Of a DNA stretch of 64,000 nucleotides, positions 35,793-45,545 are shown piece by piece. The DNA is from Lachnospiraceae bacterium (GTDB lineage: Bacteria > Bacillota_A > Clostridia > Lachnospirales > Lachnospiraceae). A model generated the notes under the pieces. That model was not told the DNA's origin, made no database searches, and was given only the letters and a program-made list of their open reading frames with translations. The stretch spans positions 186,001 to 250,000 of the forward strand of contig JAFZAZ010000014.1 in NCBI GenBank assembly GCA_017561985.1. Reading direction: 5' to 3'. The position numbers were made by a program, and so were the translations under genes. How positions within the stretch are numbered: position 1 is the stretch's first letter; every line of letters starts with the position of its first letter.

Positions 35793-38465
35793 TTATTCCC
35801 CGTTATCTGCAAGTGCAATCTCATGCTGAATCTCATAGAGGAGATTCAGCGCTTCGATCGGCGTCAGCGTCGCGAGGTTCAGCTCGCGTATCCTCTCGAC
35901 CGCCTCCGACTGCGCGCTGTTCCCGAACAAAGACATCTGGTTCGGCGCAGCATCTTTGTGTTTTGCAAGCTTCGGACGCTCGTCGCCGAACGAGACCGTC
36001 GCCTGACGGAACACCTCTCTTGCGCGCTCCGCAATATCATTTTGCGAAAGCTGCTCCACAAGCTCCTCGGCCCTCTGCAGCACCGACTCCGGCAATCCCG
36101 CAAGCCGCGCCACCTGAATACCGTAGCTCTTGTCCGCACCGCCGCGAATGATCTTTCGAAGGAACACGATCGAGTCTCCCTGTTCCTTTACGGCGATACA
36201 ATAGTTGCACACTCCGTCGAGCTTTCCCTCTAACTCGGTCAGCTCGTGGTAGTGCGTCGCGAACAATGTCTTTGCGCCGATGCGCTTTCTGTCCGCCACA
36301 TGTTCGATCACCGACCACGCGATGGACAATCCGTCAAATGTCGACGTTCCGCGCCCGATCTCGTCGAGTATCAAAAGACTGTTCTTGGTCGCATTTTTCA
36401 AAATGCCCGCGACTTCGTTCATCTCGACCATGAACGTCGACTGGCCGCTCGCAAGGTCGTCGGACGCACCGACTCGCGTGAAAATGCGGTCGACGATGCC
36501 GATGTCAGCCTCCCTCGCGGGAACATAGCTTCCGATCTGTGCCATCAATACGATCAGTGCGTTCTGGCGCATGTAAGTCGATTTGCCGGCCATGTTCGGT
36601 CCGGTGATGATGGCGACGCGGTTGTCATCGTTGTCGAGCGTCGTGTTGTTCGACACGAACGTACCGGGCGGAAGCATCTTCTCGACTACCGGGTGACGTC
36701 CGTCCGTAATATGGATCTTGCCCTGCTTGTTGATGGACGGACAAACGTAGCGGTTGTGTTCCGCGACATATGCAAGCGATGCGATGACATCGAGCGTCGC
36801 GACCGCTTTCGCTGTCTTCTGGATGCGCTCCGTCTGCGCCGAAACCTCGTCTCTGACTTCCTTGAACAGCCTGTATTCAAGCGCGTAGAGACGGTCCTCG
36901 GCGTTGAGGATCGTGTCCTCAAGCTCCTTCAGCTCCGGCGTCGTATAGCGCTCGGAACCGGTCAATGTCTGCTTTCGCGTCCACTCGGGCGGAACAAGCT
37001 CTCTGTAGGAGTTCGTAACTTCCAGGAAATAACCGAAGACATTGTTGTATTTGACGCGGAGGTTTTTGATTCCGGTGCGGTCGCGCTCGTTTGCCTCGAG
37101 TTCCGCAAGCCACGTCTTGCCCTGTGTCTTCGCCTGGCGTAGCCGGTCGACCTCCTCGTTATAACCGTCGCGGATCATGCCGCCTTCCTTGACTCCGAGC
37201 GGCGGATCGTCTGCGATTGCCTGTTTAATCTTTTCGTAAATATCCGCGAGCGGATCGAGGTCCTTCAATTCTGACACGATCAATTTGCTGTGGAACGTCG
37301 ACAACAGGCTCGCGATATACGGCAGTACCGCAGCGGATGCGGCAAATGCGATCAAATCTCTCGGTCCGGCACTTCCGTAGCTTACGCGGCACACAAGGCG
37401 CTCCAGGTCGTAAATCTCGTCGAGGTGCTCGCGAAGCTCTTCGCGCACCATGAGATTCTCGTTCATCTCCGCGATCGCGCTCTGTCTCGCAAGGATCTCG
37501 TCCTTCGCAAGAAGCGGCTGTTCCAGGTACATGCGGAGAAGTCTCGCTCCCATCGCGGTCTTCGTGCGGTCCAAAACGCCGAGCAGCGATCCTCTCTTGT
37601 TCTTCTCGCGGAGCGTCTCCGTAAGCTCAAGGTTTCGTCTTGTCGCGGTGTCAAGCACCATATACTTGTCGGTTGCATACGGCTGCAGGCGCGTGATATG
37701 CGCAAGCGACGTCTTCTGCGTCTCATAGAGGTACGCAAGCACCGCTCCCGCCGTATAGCTTCCGGTTTCCATCTTGGAAAGTCCGAGCGAGTGGATCCCG
37801 CCGACATGAAAATGCGTGAGAAGAAGCTCTCTCGTGCGCTCCGGGTCATACAGCGGATCCTCCAGCACCGTCACAGCGATGCGGAGACGGTTTCTGAGGT
37901 CCTCGGTGTCTACTCCGGAGATCAGAAACGCGGGGTTACAGATGATCTCCGACGGGGAAAATTTGCTGATCTCATCGAGCAGTTTCTTTGCATTTTCCAC
38001 TTCCGTGACATAGAAATCGCCCGTGGATACGTCGACGGTGGCAACGCCAAACACGTCGTCCATCCACAGGACGCCCATGAGATACTTGTTTTTCGATTCA
38101 TCCATGGAGTCCGAGAACACGTTGGTTCCCGGAGTGACAATGCGCGTCACACCGCGCTTGACCATTCCCTTGGCCTTCTTCGGGTCCTCCAGCTGTTCGC
38201 AGATCGCGACCGTGTACCCCTTCTCCACAAGCTTTGAGATATAGCCGTCCACCGCATGGTAAGGAACGCCGCACATCGGTGCCCGGTCCTCAAGTCCGCA
38301 GTCACGCCCGGTGAGCGTCAATTCAAGCTCCTTTGAGCCGATCTCCGCATCCTCAAAAAACATCTCGTAAAAATCCCCGAGGCGGTAAAACAAGAGACAA
38401 TTCGGATATTGTCTCTTTACCTCGAGGTAATGTAGCATCATCGGCGACAAGGTCGGTTGTTTCAT
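35793..38465 (-). CDS. mutS: DNA mismatch repair protein MutS
   Basis: Recognises mismatches and starts repair. The 890-residue length is normal. The mismatch-reading Phe-x-Glu lies in FYRLGDFYEMFFEDA near residue 30-40. The ATPase has Walker A GPNMAGKSTYMRQNALI (about 627) and ILDEIGRGTSTFDGLSIAW. AAAGGAG precedes ATG 38465. mutL, the usual neighbour, is absent from the window; instead two exporters follow and an RNase HI gene precedes. Confidence 0.98.
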   Translation of the reverse strand: MKQPTLSPMMLHYLEVKRQYPNCLLFYRLGDFYEMFFEDAEIGSKELELTLTGRDCGLEDRAPMCGVPYHAVDGYISKLVEKGYTVAICEQLEDPKKAKGMVKRGVTRIVTPGTNVFSDSMDESKNKYLMGVLWMDDVFGVATVDVSTGDFYVTEVENAKKLLDEISKFSPSEIICNPAFLISGVDTEDLRNRLRIAVTVLEDPLYDPERTRELLLTHFHVGGIHSLGLSKMETGSYTAGAVLAYLYETQKTSLAHITRLQPYATDKYMVLDTATRRNLELTETLREKNKRGSLLGVLDRTKTAMGARLLRMYLEQPLLAKDEILARQSAIAEMNENLMVREELREHLDEIYDLERLVCRVSYGSAGPRDLIAFAASAAVLPYIASLLSTFHSKLIVSELKDLDPLADIYEKIKQAIADDPPLGVKEGGMIRDGYNEEVDRLRQAKTQGKTWLAELEANERDRTGIKNLRVKYNNVFGYFLEVTNSYRELVPPEWTRKQTLTGSERYTTPELKELEDTILNAEDRLYALEYRLFKEVRDEVSAQTERIQKTAKAVATLDVIASLAYVAEHNRYVCPSINKQGKIHITDGRHPVVEKMLPPGTFVSNNTTLDNDDNRVAIITGPNMAGKSTYMRQNALIVLMAQIGSYVPAREADIGIVDRIFTRVGASDDLASGQSTFMVEMNEVAGILKNATKNSLLILDEIGRGTSTFDGLSIAWSVIEHVADRKRIGAKTLFATHYHELTELEGKLDGVCNYCIAVKEQGDSIVFLRKIIRGGADKSYGIQVARLAGLPESVLQRAEELVEQLSQNDIAERAREVFRQATVSFGDERPKLAKHKDAAPNQMSLFGNSAQSEAVERIRELNLATLTPIEALNLLYEIQHEIALADNGE

Positions 38466-38480
38466 CCTTGTGCATCTCCT

Positions 38481-39092
38481 TTACGAGTAATACTGCTCCT
38501 CCAGCTTCTCCAAGAGCGCCATCTTTTCGTCGATCTCCGCGCGGAGACGCTCGATGCGCTCATACAGTGCCTCGGGCGAATCCGTGTCAGCGACGTACGG
38601 CACGGCCTCGCGAAGGTCGCCGCCGTCATCGACATAGAGCTGCTCTCCGTCCGCGGCTTCGGTCGCCAGCTGGTCGCAGCGCTCATTTTCCGGATGACCG
38701 TTGTGTCCCTTGACCCAGACAAATGTCACTTCGTGGCGCTCGGTCTGCTCAAAAAGACGCTTCCAGAGTTCGGTATTCTTCACGGCGTCGCCGCCCTTGT
38801 TGCGGTAACCGTGTGTCTGCCAATAATAGATCCAGCCTTCGTTGTAGGCGTCGGTCAGATATTTGGAGTCGGAGTACAGCGTGACGCGGCACGGAACCTT
38901 GAGATTCTCAAGCGCAACGATCGCTGCCATCAATTCCATGCGGTTGTTCGTCGTCACGGCATAGCCCGCCGAATACTCGCGCTCGTGAACAACTCCCTTG
39001 CCGTCCGTAAAACGAACGATCGAACCGTACCCTCCGGGTCCGTTGGGGTTGCCTCTCGCGGCACCGTCCGTGAAAATCGTGATCTCCGTCAT
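38481..39092 (-). CDS. rnhA: ribonuclease HI with C-terminal coiled coil
   Basis: Cleaves RNA in RNA-DNA hybrids. The first 145 residues form a canonical RNase HI: IFTDGAARGNPNGPGGYG (Asp), NNRMELMAAIVAL (Glu), LYSDSKYLTDA (Asp), WVKGHNGHPENERCDQLA (His and last Asp). A tail of about 55 residues follows, ending in a predicted coiled coil (EALYERIERLRAEIDEKMAL), which classical RNase HI lacks. AAAGGAGG precedes ATG 39092. It sits 15 bases upstream of mutS, so the two are probably co-transcribed. Confidence 0.95.
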   Translation of the reverse strand: MTEITIFTDGAARGNPNGPGGYGSIVRFTDGKGVVHEREYSAGYAVTTNNRMELMAAIVALENLKVPCRVTLYSDSKYLTDAYNEGWIYYWQTHGYRNKGGDAVKNTELWKRLFEQTERHEVTFVWVKGHNGHPENERCDQLATEAADGEQLYVDDGGDLREAVPYVADTDSPEALYERIERLRAEIDEKMALLEKLEEQYYS

Positions 39093-39104
39093 TGACTGCC
39101 TCCT

Positions 39105-40769
39105 TTATGACTTTGCCAGATACTCCTTCGCATCGCGGTCCGCCTGCTCGACGATCTCCGTCGGATAGCCGAACATCCGAAGAAGCGCGATCGCATTGCG
39201 GGACGTCGCCTTGCCGTCCTTCAGCTGATAATCGAACGTGACATTGTCCTCCGTGACCGTCTCGCTGAAATGGTACATCAAACAGCTCTCTGCCAATATA
39301 TCCGTCAGTTCCAGGTCGTGCGTTGCCGCAAAACAAAGAACTCCCTTGTCCGCCAGATACCGAAGGATCTGTCCCGAAGCCGCAATTCGCTCCGCAGTGT
39401 TCGTGCCGCGAAGCACCTCGTCGACGAAGCAAATCACCGGCTCGCCGTCCCCGATCGCATCGAGGATTCTCTTTAAAGACCGTATCTCAACGATATAATA
39501 GCTCTGCTTTGCCGCAAGATCATCGCGGAGCGCCATTGAGGAAAATATGCGGTAATACACGCTTTTGTACGATGTTCCGAGAACCGTGTGGATCGTCTGC
39601 GCAAGTATCGCATTGATCGCAACGGTCTTCAAAAACGTCGATTTGCCGGATGCGTTGCTGCCGGTCAGAAGAACGCTGCGGCCTGTGCTAAGCGAGTTCG
39701 GCACCGGCTTTGCAATCATCGGGTGGCACAGATCCGTAAACGAAAGCGGCGTGCTCTCCTTCGTAAGTTCCGGCAGGCACCAGTCGCTTCGGTACGCGCG
39801 GTACGATGCGACCGCGATCGCCATATCAATGCGTCCGGTCTCTCCGAACAATCTCGAGAGCGTCTCCTCCTTCACCTGCAGGATCCGGTACATGCGGTTG
39901 AACTGGATCATATCTAAATGAAACAGCATGCGCACGTAATCGAAAAGCATCTGCAGCGGATCACCGTCCGTGTCCGTCGGTGCCAGAAGCCATGCACCTC
40001 TGCGGAACGAGTCAAACTCGTGTGCTTCTCTGCACATCTCCTCTAGTTCCGGCTCAAGCACCGTCCCCTTCGCCGGCACATTTTTCGCCATGTGATGAAT
40101 GCTTCCGATCCAGCTGTTGACAAATGTCATGGCTTTCAGATACGGATCGACGTCACTCTTCCGCCGGTAATATGTAACGATCGCATAGCCCGCAGTGAAA
40201 ATAAGAAGCAGCGTGCACCAGAAGCCGTATCCGAGTATTCCGAGCACGATCCCCGCGGCAAATCCGATCGTCGGAAGCAGATGCCTGAGATAACCGTCGG
40301 ACTTCACGCCGTCGAAGCTCGTAAGGTATTTGTAAAGCGAAACATTGTTGAGCTTACCCATGCAGGCAAGCTCTTTCTGTGCGGAAAGACGAACGTCCTC
40401 GCGTTCCGAGAAAAGGCTGATCAGCGCTTCTCTCCGGTTCAGCTCGTCCTCGCCGGATTCCGGGCGGAACAGTGAAGCATACAGGTATTCCTCGCCGACC
40501 GAACTCTGCGTGCGGTTCAGCTCATCGAACACTCCCTCCATCTCGAGATCGTTCCACGTGATGGAATCAATGTCGTAAGTGCGCGCAGGAAGAGAATCCC
40601 GGTAGGCACCGAGTGTCGCGCGCCTTTTGGAATTCATGTTATTTTTCGCGGGACCCGCAAAATTCCTACGAAGCTTTGCGAGAAGTTCCCTCTCCTTGCG
40701 CTTGCGGTCGATGATACCAATCACAAGCAGCGCGAGGATAATACCGATTACGATTGCTGCAGCTTTCAT
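39105..40769 (-). CDS. membrane-anchored MutS-like ATPase
   Basis: A 554-residue protein with an N-terminal membrane helix (about 3-20), two central helices (about 165-205, LLPTIGFAAGIVLGILGYG onward) and a C-terminal MutS domain V ATPase: Walker A LLTGSNASGKSTFLKTVA, Walker B region ICFVDEVLRGTNTAERIAAS. It lacks the mismatch-binding and connector domains of MutS and the Smr domain of MutS2. ATG 40769 is preferred over GTG 40781; a GGGG-type site lies upstream of the ATG. Such membrane MutS relatives occur in Firmicutes and Bacteroidetes with unknown function. It is 12 bases upstream of rnhA and in the same direction as mutS. Confidence 0.85.
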   Translation of the reverse strand: MKAAAIVIGIILALLVIGIIDRKRKERELLAKLRRNFAGPAKNNMNSKRRATLGAYRDSLPARTYDIDSITWNDLEMEGVFDELNRTQSSVGEEYLYASLFRPESGEDELNRREALISLFSEREDVRLSAQKELACMGKLNNVSLYKYLTSFDGVKSDGYLRHLLPTIGFAAGIVLGILGYGFWCTLLLIFTAGYAIVTYYRRKSDVDPYLKAMTFVNSWIGSIHHMAKNVPAKGTVLEPELEEMCREAHEFDSFRRGAWLLAPTDTDGDPLQMLFDYVRMLFHLDMIQFNRMYRILQVKEETLSRLFGETGRIDMAIAVASYRAYRSDWCLPELTKESTPLSFTDLCHPMIAKPVPNSLSTGRSVLLTGSNASGKSTFLKTVAINAILAQTIHTVLGTSYKSVYYRIFSSMALRDDLAAKQSYYIVEIRSLKRILDAIGDGEPVICFVDEVLRGTNTAERIAASGQILRYLADKGVLCFAATHDLELTDILAESCLMYHFSETVTEDNVTFDYQLKDGKATSRNAIALLRMFGYPTEIVEQADRDAKEYLAKS

Positions 40770-40806
40770 ACTGTTCCCCACTTATAAAACGGCCGAAGCC
40801 GAATGA

Positions 40807-42414
40807 TCATCCGAGATATTTGCAAAGCGTCGCGCGAACTGCTCCGGCGCCGGCAAACAGCTCCTTCGCAAGCGCCTCGATGCGCTCGCCGAGTCCAAGC
40901 TCATAGAGATCCACGCCGAACACATCCTTGCGCGAATAGAGATTGCTCAGAACGCTCCAGTCATTTTCCGAAGAGAGAGACAGATCGCTCACGATTCCGG
41001 AAAGCTCCGTGAGAAGCGGGTCGGGACTCTGCTCGAACGCGTTGCCGTTATCGTCAAGGCCGCGCAGATAACGCGCATAACCGGCCAGAACAAGCGGGAT
41101 CAACGTGAGTTTGTCCATCGCAAGACCGCGCTCGCTGTAAGCCTTGAGCGTCTCGCCGAAGCGGATCGGCAGTTTCTGCGACGTGTCGGTCGCAATTCGC
41201 TGCGGTGCATCGGGCATAAACGGGTTCGGAAGGCGCTTCGTGAGAACCGCACCGATGAAATCCTCGGGCTTCAGAATGCCCGGGTTGACAACCACCGGCA
41301 TTGCCTCCTCATAGCCCATGCGCGTCACGAGCTTGCAAAGCTGCGGATCCTTCATCTCCTCGGAGATCAGCGTGTACCCGAGCAGGCAGCCGTAGATCGC
41401 AAGAGCCGTATGGAGCGGGTTCAGACAGGTGCACACCTTCATCTTTTCAACCTTGTCCACGGTCTCGCGGTCGGTGTACAATACGCCGCCCTTCTCAAGC
41501 GCGGGACGTCCGTTTGTGAACGTGTCCTCCACGACAAGATACTCGGTCTCCTCCGCGTTCACGAAAGGCGCGGTGTACGTGCGGAAGCCCGTAATGATAA
41601 TATTATTGTCCGTAAAGCCGTCGGCGGCGAGCATCTCCTGCACCTTCGCGTCGGGTCTGGGTGTGATCTTGTCGATCATGCTCCAGGGGAAAGCGACCTT
41701 GCTCTCATCCTCGAGATACCGAAGGAATTCCGGCGGCACGAGTCTTTGCTTGCACCACTCCGTTGCGTACGTGAGAATTGCCTTCTTCAGCTTGTCGCCG
41801 TTGTGTGAGCAGTTGTCCATGCTCGACATCGTGATCGGGCAGGCGCCCGCTTTGAAACGCTCGTACAGAAGCGCGGTCACCTTTCCCATCGCGGTCTGCG
41901 GTTTCAGTCCGTTGCCCGAAAAATCCTCCGCCGCAAAGCGGTTGTAGGAACCGTCGGGATTCCACAGAGAGTAGCCCTTCTCAGTGATCGTAAACGTCAC
42001 CATCTGAAGGCTCTCCTTGCGGAAAATCTCGGCGAGACGGTCGAAGTCCTCCGACTTCGTGTCAGCCTTCAGGCTCTCTGCCACGCTGCCGACAACGCGC
42101 TTTTCAATACTTCCGTCCGCCTTCAGCACCACAAGAAGGCTGTAGTTGTCAAACGGCCGGTAAGCCATATCGATGATGTCGTAATCAAAGCCTTCCGCAA
42201 CGATCACGCCGGTATCGGCCTCGCCGCGGTTGAGCATTCCCTCGAGAACCGCCGCGGGAAATGCACGGAAAATGTTGCCCGCGCCGAAGTGGATCCACGT
42301 GGGATTCTCCTTCGTCTTTGCGATCATCGCATCGCGGTCGTACTGCGGAAGCGCATATCCCTTTGCTTCCCACTCAGCCCGGTTTTCGGGCTTTACAATA
42401 TCCACCAGTTTCAT
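40807..42414 (-). CDS. uxuB: D-mannonate oxidoreductase (fructuronate reductase)
   Basis: NAD-dependent reduction of D-fructuronate to D-mannonate. A 535-residue long-chain mannitol-dehydrogenase-family protein: WIHFGAGNIFRAF is the nucleotide-binding start and TMSSMDNCSHNGDKL is the family catalytic-region motif (Asn-Cys-x-His-Asn). The start at 42414 follows AGGAG at nine bases; ATG 42435 has worse spacing. It lies 36 bases after uxuA. Tagaturonate reductase is the closest alternative, but neighbour uxuA argues for fructuronate. Confidence 0.9.
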   Translation of the reverse strand: MKLVDIVKPENRAEWEAKGYALPQYDRDAMIAKTKENPTWIHFGAGNIFRAFPAAVLEGMLNRGEADTGVIVAEGFDYDIIDMAYRPFDNYSLLVVLKADGSIEKRVVGSVAESLKADTKSEDFDRLAEIFRKESLQMVTFTITEKGYSLWNPDGSYNRFAAEDFSGNGLKPQTAMGKVTALLYERFKAGACPITMSSMDNCSHNGDKLKKAILTYATEWCKQRLVPPEFLRYLEDESKVAFPWSMIDKITPRPDAKVQEMLAADGFTDNNIIITGFRTYTAPFVNAEETEYLVVEDTFTNGRPALEKGGVLYTDRETVDKVEKMKVCTCLNPLHTALAIYGCLLGYTLISEEMKDPQLCKLVTRMGYEEAMPVVVNPGILKPEDFIGAVLTKRLPNPFMPDAPQRIATDTSQKLPIRFGETLKAYSERGLAMDKLTLIPLVLAGYARYLRGLDDNGNAFEQSPDPLLTELSGIVSDLSLSSENDWSVLSNLYSRKDVFGVDLYELGLGERIEALAKELFAGAGAVRATLCKYLG

Positions 42415-42450
42415 GTCAATAACTCCTGTATCCATACCTGTATTTTTCGA

Positions 42451-43533
42451 TTATTTGCGGGCAGCGCCGCTCTTGTCGATCGCTTCCCACAATCCGTTCA
42501 AGTACGCAACGCCAAGCGCACGGTCATAGAGGCCGTAGCCGGGTCTTGCGACTTCGCCCCAGATCATACGTCCGTGGTCGGGACGGATGACGCCGTCAAA
42601 GCCGACTTCCTGCAGCGCCTTCACGATCTCGTACATGTCAAACTGACCGTCCGAGGAGAGGTGGCTGCTCTCGTGGAACACGCCGGGTGCCTCAAACTTG
42701 ATGTTGCGAAGATGCGCAAAATGAATTCGCGGAGCGATCTTTTCATTGCGGATCACATGGGGAAGATCATTTTCCAGATTCGAACCCAGAGAGCCGGTAC
42801 AGAGCGTAAAACCGTTATAGATCGAAGGATTGAGCGATGCAATCTTCTCGAGAGCCTTCTCGCTCGTGACGATGCGCGGCAGCCCGAACACGCTCCATGC
42901 GGGATCGTCGGGATGCACTGCCATCTTGATCTTATATTTTTCGCAGGTCGGCATGATACCGTCGAGGAAGTACTTGAAGTTGTTCATGAGATCCTCTGCC
43001 GTAACGCCCTTGTAGCGTTCGAACAGCTCCTTGATCTCGTCCTTGCGGTTCGGCTCCCAACCGGGAAGAATGTAGCCGCCGCTCGCTTTTTCCATGCGCT
43101 CGAACATGTCGTTCGGGTCGATTCCGTCGATCAGGTTTGAATCGTATGCAAGCGCCGTCGAACCGTCCGGAAGCGGCTGTGCAAGGTCGGTTCTCGTCCA
43201 GTCAAAGATCGGCATGAAGTTGTAGCACACAAGATGAATGTCGTTCTTTCCGACTGCCTCGAGGGACTTGCAGTAATTCTCGATGTACATGTCTCTCGTC
43301 GGCGCACCGAGCTTGATGTCCTCGTGCACATTGATGCTCTCGATACCGGTGAGCGAAAGTCCCGCCGCCTCGATCTCATCCTTCAGTTCCTTTACCTGCT
43401 CGTACGTCCAGGCCTCTCCCGCCGGCACCTTGTGAAGCGACGAGATCACTCCCTTCACACCGGGGATCTGCCGGATCTGCTCAAGCGTAACACTGTCCAT
43501 GTCGCTTCCGTACCAGCGCAATGTCATTTCCAT
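42451..43533 (-). CDS. uxuA: mannonate dehydratase
   Basis: Dehydrates D-mannonate to KDG. The 360-residue xylose-isomerase-like barrel protein starts MEMTLRWYGSDMDSVTLEQI and has family blocks GIESINVHEDIKLG, KIKMAVHPDDPAWSVFGLPR, TLCTGSLGSN and IHFAHLRNIK. AGGAGA lies 11 bases before the ATG at 43533; Met3 is also possible. It is between the GH67 gene and uxuB in the glucuronate operon. Confidence 0.97.
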   Translation of the reverse strand: MEMTLRWYGSDMDSVTLEQIRQIPGVKGVISSLHKVPAGEAWTYEQVKELKDEIEAAGLSLTGIESINVHEDIKLGAPTRDMYIENYCKSLEAVGKNDIHLVCYNFMPIFDWTRTDLAQPLPDGSTALAYDSNLIDGIDPNDMFERMEKASGGYILPGWEPNRKDEIKELFERYKGVTAEDLMNNFKYFLDGIMPTCEKYKIKMAVHPDDPAWSVFGLPRIVTSEKALEKIASLNPSIYNGFTLCTGSLGSNLENDLPHVIRNEKIAPRIHFAHLRNIKFEAPGVFHESSHLSSDGQFDMYEIVKALQEVGFDGVIRPDHGRMIWGEVARPGYGLYDRALGVAYLNGLWEAIDKSGAARK

Positions 43534-43563
43534 GGTTTACTGTCTCCTTGTTTTGTTATTTAT

Positions 43564-45528
43564 TCAATCATCGGTTCCGTTCTCGTTGGACGGAATCATA
43601 ATCTCATCCATATTGACGCCGTAGATCTCACGACCCTTTGCATCGCCGATGCCGCTCATGCGGCAGAAATAAGTGTTGATGCGGTCGCGCCACTCCTTCG
43701 CGGACGCAAGCTGCATTGCAAAACGCTCCATGATCCGGGTGTACTCTTTCTCCGGGATCATGCCCTGCACGGTAACAACCGACGCGATCAGCGTCATCAG
43801 CTCCGTGACTCCCTCAAAATGCGTGTCGTAAATGTGCTGAATGAGCGTTTTTCCGCTCGGAAGCACATAGTTGTAAGGCAGTCTGTGGAAGAACAGCAAA
43901 AGCTCCGTTGGCGTCGTCTCGGGCTTGTCATACATGTCGGCAAGCTCTTTCGAATACTGCTGTGCATATCCGGTACCGCGCGAGGACCGGTCCACGCCGA
44001 TTGCCTTGCACGAAGCGCGGTGATATGTTCCCCACCGGTCGTACTCGTATCCGTCCACGTTCGGTCCGTAATGGTTGTTCGGGTTGCACATCCAGCCGAT
44101 ACCGAGCGGTACCGTATAGTTCTCGTAAACGTTGTACGAAGCGAGAAGAACTTTCGTGATCACGCTTCGCACGAGTCCGTCTTCGCCAAATGTCATTCCT
44201 GCCCACTCGGTCGCGATATCCTCCGCCGAGAGCGTCGGATTCCACGCAAGACGACCGAATCCGTACCAGTTGGCAGCCGCAAAATCCGATCCCGTCCAGT
44301 TCGGGTCGTCTCCGGTGTTGGAAACCGAAGCCATACCGCACATCAGCGGGTCCTTGTGAGCGCCGCAGACGATGTCCGCAACGCGGTCCTTCTCGGAGTA
44401 AGCATGCGTGTGGAACTTGAGGACTTCCTTCCACATCGGCACGAGGAAACACACATGCTTCTGCTGTCCCGTGTACTCCTGCGCCGCCTGAACCTCGAGC
44501 ATCAGGTTCGTCTTCTTCATGCCGCAGAACAGCGGCGAAACAGGCTCTCTCACCTGGAAATCCACAGGTCCGTTCTTGACCTGCAGAATCACGTTGTCGT
44601 CAAACAGGCTGTCGAGAGGCTTGAAGTTGTCAAATGCCGCGCATGCACGGTCAGTCTTCGCGTCTCTCCAATCCTGCGTGCAGTTGTATACAAAGCAGCG
44701 CCAGATCAATTTGCCGCCGTAAGGCTTAAGCGCCCGGGCGAGAAGGTTCGCGCCGTCCGCCTGTGTTCTTCCGTAGGTGTACGGTCCGGGGCGTCCCTCG
44801 GAGTCCGCCTTCACAAGGAATCCGCCGAATTCCGGGATCACCTCGTAAATGTGACGAACGGTATCCTCCCAAAAACGGATGACATCCGCGTCGAGAGGAT
44901 CTGCCGTCTTCAGTCCTCCGATCTCGATCGAAGCCGCAAAATTCACGCAGAGATACAATTTTACGCCGTAGTAACCGAACACGTCGGCAAGCTCCTTAAG
45001 GCGCGAAAGATAACGGTCCGTGATCAGCCATGTAGCATCTCCGAACACGTTGACGTTGTTGATCACCGCGGCGTTGATGCCTACGCTCGCGCACGTGCGC
45101 GCGTAAACAAAAGTGCGGTCATCGACCAAAAGGCGGCCGTCCTTCATGAAGAAGGATCGCCCGGAGTAACCGCGCTCGATCGAACCGTCCGCATTGTCCC
45201 AGTGGTTGAGCATGCGAAGCGGCGATGCGGGCCGCTCCGACGCCGGTTCTACCGTGTCGTTCACAAGTTTCTGCCGCATCGCGTCAAAAATTCCGTATAA
45301 AACTCCCGCCTCGGATCCGGCGAGAATATCAATCTTATTGTCGGATGTCAGAATCTCGTACCCTTCCGACGGAAGCGCTTCCGTCACGAGATACGAGCAT
45401 ACCGCATCGTCGCAAAGCCCGCGCAATACCGCGAGTTCCTTTTCGATGGCATCGCCGATCGACCGCACGCTTGAGATATCCTCAGGCGCAAGCGGCACCC
45501 GCTTCAGCCACAGCTCCTCGTAATCCAT
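43564..45528 (-). CDS. GH67 alpha-glucuronidase
   Basis: Removes (4-O-methyl)glucuronic acid from the non-reducing end of xylo-oligosaccharides. The 654-residue protein has no signal peptide, so it acts on imported aldouronates. GH67 hallmarks: GFLVKADSEGRPGPYTYGR with the acid Glu, LQVKNGPVDFQVREP with the catalytic Asp, and NLMLEVQAAQEYTGQ with the catalytic Glu. ATG 45528 (MDYEELWL) is chosen because GGAG lies six bases upstream; the ATG at 45534 abuts that site. It is first of GH67-uxuA-uxuB. No oligosaccharide transporter is adjacent. Confidence 0.95.
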   Translation of the reverse strand: MDYEELWLKRVPLAPEDISSVRSIGDAIEKELAVLRGLCDDAVCSYLVTEALPSEGYEILTSDNKIDILAGSEAGVLYGIFDAMRQKLVNDTVEPASERPASPLRMLNHWDNADGSIERGYSGRSFFMKDGRLLVDDRTFVYARTCASVGINAAVINNVNVFGDATWLITDRYLSRLKELADVFGYYGVKLYLCVNFAASIEIGGLKTADPLDADVIRFWEDTVRHIYEVIPEFGGFLVKADSEGRPGPYTYGRTQADGANLLARALKPYGGKLIWRCFVYNCTQDWRDAKTDRACAAFDNFKPLDSLFDDNVILQVKNGPVDFQVREPVSPLFCGMKKTNLMLEVQAAQEYTGQQKHVCFLVPMWKEVLKFHTHAYSEKDRVADIVCGAHKDPLMCGMASVSNTGDDPNWTGSDFAAANWYGFGRLAWNPTLSAEDIATEWAGMTFGEDGLVRSVITKVLLASYNVYENYTVPLGIGWMCNPNNHYGPNVDGYEYDRWGTYHRASCKAIGVDRSSRGTGYAQQYSKELADMYDKPETTPTELLLFFHRLPYNYVLPSGKTLIQHIYDTHFEGVTELMTLIASVVTVQGMIPEKEYTRIMERFAMQLASAKEWRDRINTYFCRMSGIGDAKGREIYGVNMDEIMIPSNENGTDD

Positions 45529-45545
45529 ATACATCTCCGTACTGT

